DNA from: Oscillospiraceae bacterium
GTDB taxonomy: Bacteria > Bacillota > Clostridia > Oscillospirales > Oscillospiraceae
NCBI GenBank assembly: GCA_015067435.1
Contig: SVMM01000008.1
Span: 1-64,000 of the forward strand
Length of the DNA stretch: 64,000 nucleotides
Direction: 5' to 3'
Numbering within the stretch: the first letter of the stretch is position 1; each line of letters opens with the position of its first letter. The notes beneath the pieces were generated by a model that was given only the letters and a program-made list of their open reading frames with translations, searched no databases and was not told the origin of the DNA. Of the stretch, positions 60,337-64,000 are shown piece by piece. A program made the position numbers and the translations under genes.

Positions 60337-61442
60337 TTGGCACCTCCTGCGAGCCTCGCCAGCAGCGGCGTGCTCGAATCGCCGGCCTTTCGCTCCGCGA
60401 ACGCGGCGAACGCTTCGCCCGCGCTCTTCTCCGCCTGCATGAATCCGGATTCGGAGCGCAGCAACCAACCGGTCGGTGCGCCGTCATTGTCCACCTCGCA
60501 GGGCTCGTGCCGATCGGTGTAGTAGCTGCCGCAGCCGCGCAGCACGCTCAGACAGTCGAACAGTACGCTGGAGGCGGTGGGGTAGCCGCCGGCGCCCGAG
60601 CCCGCAAAGCTCTGCTTGCCGATCCGCTCGCTGTACAGCGAGACCAGATTCGCCGCGGCGTCCGTGTGCGCCTCCGCCGTGGCGTCGGGGAAGAGGGTGG
60701 GGCAGACGTAGGCGGAGACCTTGTCGCCGCAGCGCTCCGCGCGGGCGATCAGCTTCCACGTCAGGCCGCGCGATTTCGCGAGCCGGATCTCCTGCTTGCC
60801 GATCTGCGTGATGCCGATGCAGGGGACGTCCTCCTCGCGCAGTGAGACGCCGAAGGCGAGGTTGGCGGAAAGCACCAGCTTGCGCCGCGCGTCGTAGCCC
60901 TCCACGTCGGCGGTGGGATCAGCCTCGGCGATGCCGAGCTCCTGTGCGCGCGCGAGCGCCTCGTCATAGCTTGCGCCCTCCGCCGTCATGGACGAGAGGA
61001 TATAGTTGGTCGTGCCGTTCAGGATGCCCTCAACCGCAGTGACGCGATCCATCTCCGCTGCGCGCGCGAGCGACGTGAGCCACGGGATGCCGCCGCCCGC
61101 CGCCGCCGTGCAGCGCAGCGAGACACCGCTTTCCTTCGCCAGCTCCAACAGCTCGTCATAGTGCGCGCAGACCAGCAGCTTGTTCGCGGTGACGACGTTC
61201 TTTCCGGCGCGCATCGCCGCCGTGACATAGGAATACGCGGGCTCGTCGCCGCCGATCAGCTCCACAACGGTATCGATGCTCTGATCACGCATGATCTCGT
61301 CATAATCCGAGGTAACGGTACAGGTGAGCTCCGGACGGGGGCGCCGCGAGAGCACCGCGGTCACATTCAGCTCGCCGTGTTCTTCGGCCAGCTTGTAAAA
61401 ATGTGAGCCGACGGTGCCGAAACCCAACAGGGCAATGTTCAT
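60330..61442 (-). CDS. hom: Homoserine dehydrogenase
   Basis: A 370-residue enzyme reducing aspartate semialdehyde to homoserine. ALLGFGTVGSHFYKL binds NAD(P); GILNGTTNYIL, EADPTADVEGYDARRKL and the later FAGSGAGGYPTASSV are family blocks. It lacks a C-terminal ACT domain. The ATG at 61442 follows AGAGGG. It is the first gene of the hom-lysC-asd operon. Confidence 0.95.
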   Translation of the reverse strand: MNIALLGFGTVGSHFYKLAEEHGELNVTAVLSRRPRPELTCTVTSDYDEIMRDQSIDTVVELIGGDEPAYSYVTAAMRAGKNVVTANKLLVCAHYDELLELAKESGVSLRCTAAAGGGIPWLTSLARAAEMDRVTAVEGILNGTTNYILSSMTAEGASYDEALARAQELGIAEADPTADVEGYDARRKLVLSANLAFGVSLREEDVPCIGITQIGKQEIRLAKSRGLTWKLIARAERCGDKVSAYVCPTLFPDATAEAHTDAAANLVSLYSERIGKQSFAGSGAGGYPTASSVLFDCLSVLRGCGSYYTDRHEPCEVDNDGAPTGWLLRSESGFMQAEKSAGEAFAAFAERKAGDSSTPLLARLAGGAKW

Positions 61443-61509
61443 GGCTGTATCCCTCTTTTCTTCGTTCAAGCCTGTGATCTATCGACAATTGTCCACGACA
61501 GAAAAACAC

Positions 61510-61557
61510 TTGACTTTTCTATGAAAACAATATAACATAGGGACGTTCAAATTACAA
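61510..61557. promoter_or_regulatory. Divergent promoters of hom and thrC
   Basis: Minus strand: TTGTAA (61557-61552), 17 bases, TATATT (61534-61529) for hom. Plus strand: TTGACT (61510-61515) with a -10 TATAAC (61531-61536) at 15 bases, or TAACAT at 17, for thrC. The -10 regions overlap, so the two directions may compete. Confidence 0.45.
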
Positions 61558-61627
61558 TCCCTCATAACCCGAACAAAAAAGACAAAATTCTGCGAGAATC
61601 GCACAAAAAACTTGGAGGAACTGCACA

Positions 61628-63118
61628 ATGGATTATCAAAGCACCCGTAATCCGGAGCTTCGTGCATCGTCTGCCGAGGCGGTGCTCAACGGTCTGGCAC
61701 CGGATGGCGGACTTTACAGCATGGCGTCTCTGGGAGAGATCCCTTTTGACTGGAAACAGACGCTTTCACTCGACACACAGGGCATGGCGACCGAGATCCT
61801 CTCCGCGCTGCTGCCATCCTTTACAAAAGAGGAGATGCGCGCGCTGGTGCGGCGCGCCTACGCCGGAAAGTTCGAGACCGAGGATCTCACGCCCACCGTG
61901 CAGGTGGGGGACGACACGGTTCTGGAGCTGTTCCGCGGCCCCACCAGCGCGTTCAAGGACGTGGCGCTCTCCATGCTGCCGCAGCTGATGACGGCGGCGC
62001 GGGAGAAGTGCGGCGTCGACGACGAGATATTGATCCTCACCGCGACGAGCGGCGACACGGGCAAGGCGGCGATGGAGGGCTTCTGCGACGTGCCGGGCAC
62101 GAAGATCATCGTGTTCTATCCCGACGGCGGCGTCAGTCCCGTGCAGAAGGCGCAGATGGTCACGCAGGCGGGAAAGAACACCTGCGTCTGCGCGGTGCGC
62201 GGCAACTTTGACGACGCGCAGACCGGCGTGAAGAACGTCTTTGCCGCCGTGAACGACCGGAATCTGCTGTCGGGCAAGGGAATCCGCCTGTCAAGCGCCA
62301 ACTCGATCAATATCGGCCGTCTCGCGCCGCAGGTGGTGTATTATTTCCGCGCGTACGCGAATCTGGTGGGCGAGGGACGCATCAAGCTGGGCGACAAGGT
62401 GGACTACGTCGTGCCGACGGGCAACTTCGGCGACATCCTCGCGGGTTACTTTGCGCGCGAGATGGGGCTGCCGGTGGGAAAGCTCGTCTGCGCCTCGAAC
62501 GCGAACAACGTGCTCACCGATTTTCTGGAGACCGGGCGCTACGACAAGAACCGCCCGTTCTACAAGACCGTGTCCCCGTCGATGGATATTCTGGTGTCGA
62601 GCAATCTGGAACGGCTGCTGTTCCTGCTCTCCGGCGACGCGGAGCTGGTGAAGACGCTGATGGAGGAGCTCAAGGAGACGGGCGTGTATCAGGTGCCCAT
62701 CGACCTGCTGCGCGCGCTGCACGAGGTGTTCTGGCAGGGCTATTGCGACGACCTCGACACGAAAAAGGCGATCGGCATGGTCTGGCGGGAGTACGGCTAC
62801 CTCTGTGACACGCACACCGCGGTGGCGTGGGACGTGGCGCAGCAGTACAAGGCGGCGCATCCGGAGCACAACCCCGTCGTCATCCTCTCCACGGCGTCGC
62901 CGTACAAATTCCCGGCGGCGGTGCTGGAGGGTCTCGGCCACGCGGCAAAGGGCGACGAGTTCGACGTGATGGAGCAGGTGCGCAACGAGACCGGCGTGCC
63001 GATCCCGAAGAACCTCACCGGCCTGCGCGAGCGCGAGGCGCGCCACAAGGACGTCATCGACCGCGAGCAGATGCTCGATTACGTGCTCAAAAAAGCATCG
63101 CAGAAGGAGTGGTTTTAA
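61628..63118 (+). CDS. thrC: Threonine synthase
   Basis: A 496-residue PLP enzyme making threonine from O-phosphohomoserine. The PLP lysine is in PTSAFKDVALSMLPQL; TATSGDTGKAAMEGF and PTGNFGDILAGY bind phosphate and PLP. The N-terminus MDYQSTRNPELRASSAEAVLNGLAPDGGLY is the long bacterial type. TTGGAGG precedes the ATG. thrH follows after two bases. Confidence 0.97.
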   Translation: MDYQSTRNPELRASSAEAVLNGLAPDGGLYSMASLGEIPFDWKQTLSLDTQGMATEILSALLPSFTKEEMRALVRRAYAGKFETEDLTPTVQVGDDTVLELFRGPTSAFKDVALSMLPQLMTAAREKCGVDDEILILTATSGDTGKAAMEGFCDVPGTKIIVFYPDGGVSPVQKAQMVTQAGKNTCVCAVRGNFDDAQTGVKNVFAAVNDRNLLSGKGIRLSSANSINIGRLAPQVVYYFRAYANLVGEGRIKLGDKVDYVVPTGNFGDILAGYFAREMGLPVGKLVCASNANNVLTDFLETGRYDKNRPFYKTVSPSMDILVSSNLERLLFLLSGDAELVKTLMEELKETGVYQVPIDLLRALHEVFWQGYCDDLDTKKAIGMVWREYGYLCDTHTAVAWDVAQQYKAAHPEHNPVVILSTASPYKFPAAVLEGLGHAAKGDEFDVMEQVRNETGVPIPKNLTGLREREARHKDVIDREQMLDYVLKKASQKEWF

Positions 63119-63120
63119 CA

Positions 63121-63720
63121 ATGAACATCGTTTGCCTCGATATGGAGGGCGTCATCACGCCGGAAATCTGGATCGAGTTTTCCAAGGTCAGCGGTATCCC
63201 CGAGCTCAAGCGCACCACGCGCGACGAGCCGGATTACAATAAGCTCATGCGTTTCCGCATGGACATCCTGCGCGAGCACGGGCTCGGGCTGAAGGAAATT
63301 CAGGAGGTCATCGCGCAGATCGACCCGATGCCCGGCGCGAAGGAGTTCATGGACGAGCTGCGCGCGACGACGCAGACGGTCATCCTCTCCGACACGTTCG
63401 AGGAGTTCGCCAAGCCGCTGCTCAAAAAGCTCGGCTGGCCGACGATCTTCTGCAACGCATTGGAAACGGATGAAAAGGGGATGCTCACGGGCGTCAAAAT
63501 GCGCTGCGAGAAGTCGAAGCTCACCACGGTGAAGGGCCTGCAGGCCATCGGCTTCGAGACCATCGCCGCGGGCGACAGTTACAACGACCTCGATATGATC
63601 CTCGCGTCCAAGGCGGGTTTCCTGTTCCGCACGACGGAGAAGATCAAGGCGGATCATCCGGAGCTTCCCGCGTACGAGGAGTACGACGATCTGCTCCGCG
63701 CGATCAAGGGCGCGCTTTGA
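63121..63720 (+). CDS. thrH: ThrH: phosphoserine phosphatase/homoserine phosphotransferase
   Basis: A 199-residue HAD-family enzyme. MNIVCLDMEGVITPEIWIEF is the ThrH-type start (DxE in place of the common DxD), and GDSYNDLDMI holds the last acidic motif. ThrH can move phosphate from phosphoserine to homoserine, giving the substrate of ThrC. No thrB lies in this cluster, so ThrH probably replaces homoserine kinase. It starts right after thrC, with GAAGGAG inside the end of thrC. Confidence 0.88.
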   Translation: MNIVCLDMEGVITPEIWIEFSKVSGIPELKRTTRDEPDYNKLMRFRMDILREHGLGLKEIQEVIAQIDPMPGAKEFMDELRATTQTVILSDTFEEFAKPLLKKLGWPTIFCNALETDEKGMLTGVKMRCEKSKLTTVKGLQAIGFETIAAGDSYNDLDMILASKAGFLFRTTEKIKADHPELPAYEEYDDLLRAIKGAL

Positions 63721-63738
63721 CGAAAATGACATAGAATG

Positions 63739-63768
63739 AACCGCCTCCCGGCGACGGGAGGCGGTTTT
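63739..63768 (+). terminator. Terminator of thrC-thrH
   Basis: AACCGCCTCCCG (63739-63750), loop GCGA, CGGGAGGCGGTT (63755-63766), then TT. Confidence 0.85.
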
Positions 63769-63782
63769 GCCGTATGTTGGGG

Positions 63783-64000
63783 TCAGACGAGCTCCTGAAA
63801 GTTGTCCAGCTGCGTTTTGCAGGAGAGGACGTGGTCGATGAACAGCTTTGTGATCGAGGATGGCACGGCGCCCTTTTTCACCGCGATGCCCACGTCGCGG
63901 AACTGCGTGATGTCCAGCGGCAGGCGCGCGACGCGGTAGTGGCGCGGATAGAGGATCAGGTCGTGTACGATGCTCACGCCGAGCCCGCGCTCCACCATGG
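63783..64000 (-). CDS. LysR-type regulator, C-terminal part only (runs off the right edge)
   Basis: The visible 72 or so residues (MVERGLGVSIVHDLILYPRHYRVARLPLD... ending LDNFQELV) match the end of a LysR substrate-binding domain: 'VERGLGVSIVHDL' is the usual VAAGLGI-like loop. The DNA-binding part is outside the window, so the start and target are unknown. Confidence 0.75.
   Translation of the reverse strand, partial: MVERGLGVSIVHDLILYPRHYRVARLPLDITQFRDVGIAVKKGAVPSSITKLFIDHVLSCKTQLDNFQELV

Overview
The window comes from a GC-rich, endospore-forming Clostridia chromosome. The spore genes spoIIGA-sigE, spoIIAA-spoIIAB-sigF and a spoIIM-like gene, a T-box leader ahead of valS, PadR and BlaI regulators, and Bacillota-type LexA boxes all fit, and the Oscillospiraceae is my best guess at family. 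It has two parts: the end of an integrative and conjugative element (ICE, about 1-16,969) and ordinary chromosome (about 16,970-64,000).

The ICE end (1-16,969) is mostly minus strand. From its interior outward it carries a C5-cytosine methyltransferase gene whose 3' half is also read in a second frame (59-1739), a TrbL-like membrane protein, an oppositely oriented RelB/ParE-type toxin-antitoxin pair, a DUF3852 pilin-like membrane protein, a large SpaA/Cna-B surface protein that has lost its front end, a DUF3849 gene that has lost its back end at the same junction, a D12-class adenine methyltransferase, and a coupled run of four ArdA-like antirestriction genes. Next to the end sits an AT-rich plus-strand cassette (about 14,424-16,553): an OLD/ABC-type AAA ATPase followed by a small PD-(D/E)xK-like nuclease, probably a defence system. 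The element ends at a 45-base 3' fragment of tRNA-Pro(CGG) (16,925-16,969), the attachment-site duplicate. No integrase lies in the window, so it is presumably beyond the left edge with the intact tRNA.

The chromosomal part contains: tcdA, a rhomboid protease, an ACT/PFL-like pair (17-20 kb); an autoregulated PadR-DUF1700/DUF4097 envelope-stress operon with a 40-residue ORF between the two genes; a heterodimeric ABC exporter with one degenerate ATP site (22-26 kb); a TetM-like GTPase fused to a Rae1/YacP-type NYN nuclease (25.9-28.5 kb); a transposase fragment and tRNA-Leu(TAG) (28.6-29.4 kb); GH36 alpha-galactosidase, glutathione peroxidase, enolase, SpoIIM-like protein and gltX; a membrane EAL protein; a CofE-like ligase and rarA; spoIIGA-sigE; a T-box(Val) operon with a YcxB-like gene and valS; an Fe-S aldo/keto reductase; and the spoIIA operon.

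From 48 to 54 kb is a DNA-damage region. An SOS promoter with three LexA-type boxes drives a 43-residue membrane ORF, the TIGR03916 radical SAM protein, its TIGR03915 partner and a GNAT, and lies back to back with a PcrA/UvrD helicase. The right end has a radical SAM gene, a BlaI-M56 sensor pair with visible operators, and the aspartate/threonine genes hom-lysC-asd divergent from thrC-thrH, where ThrH apparently replaces homoserine kinase. A LysR-type regulator runs off the right edge.

All calls are from reading the sequence. Family names are from memory of those families, and nothing was searched.
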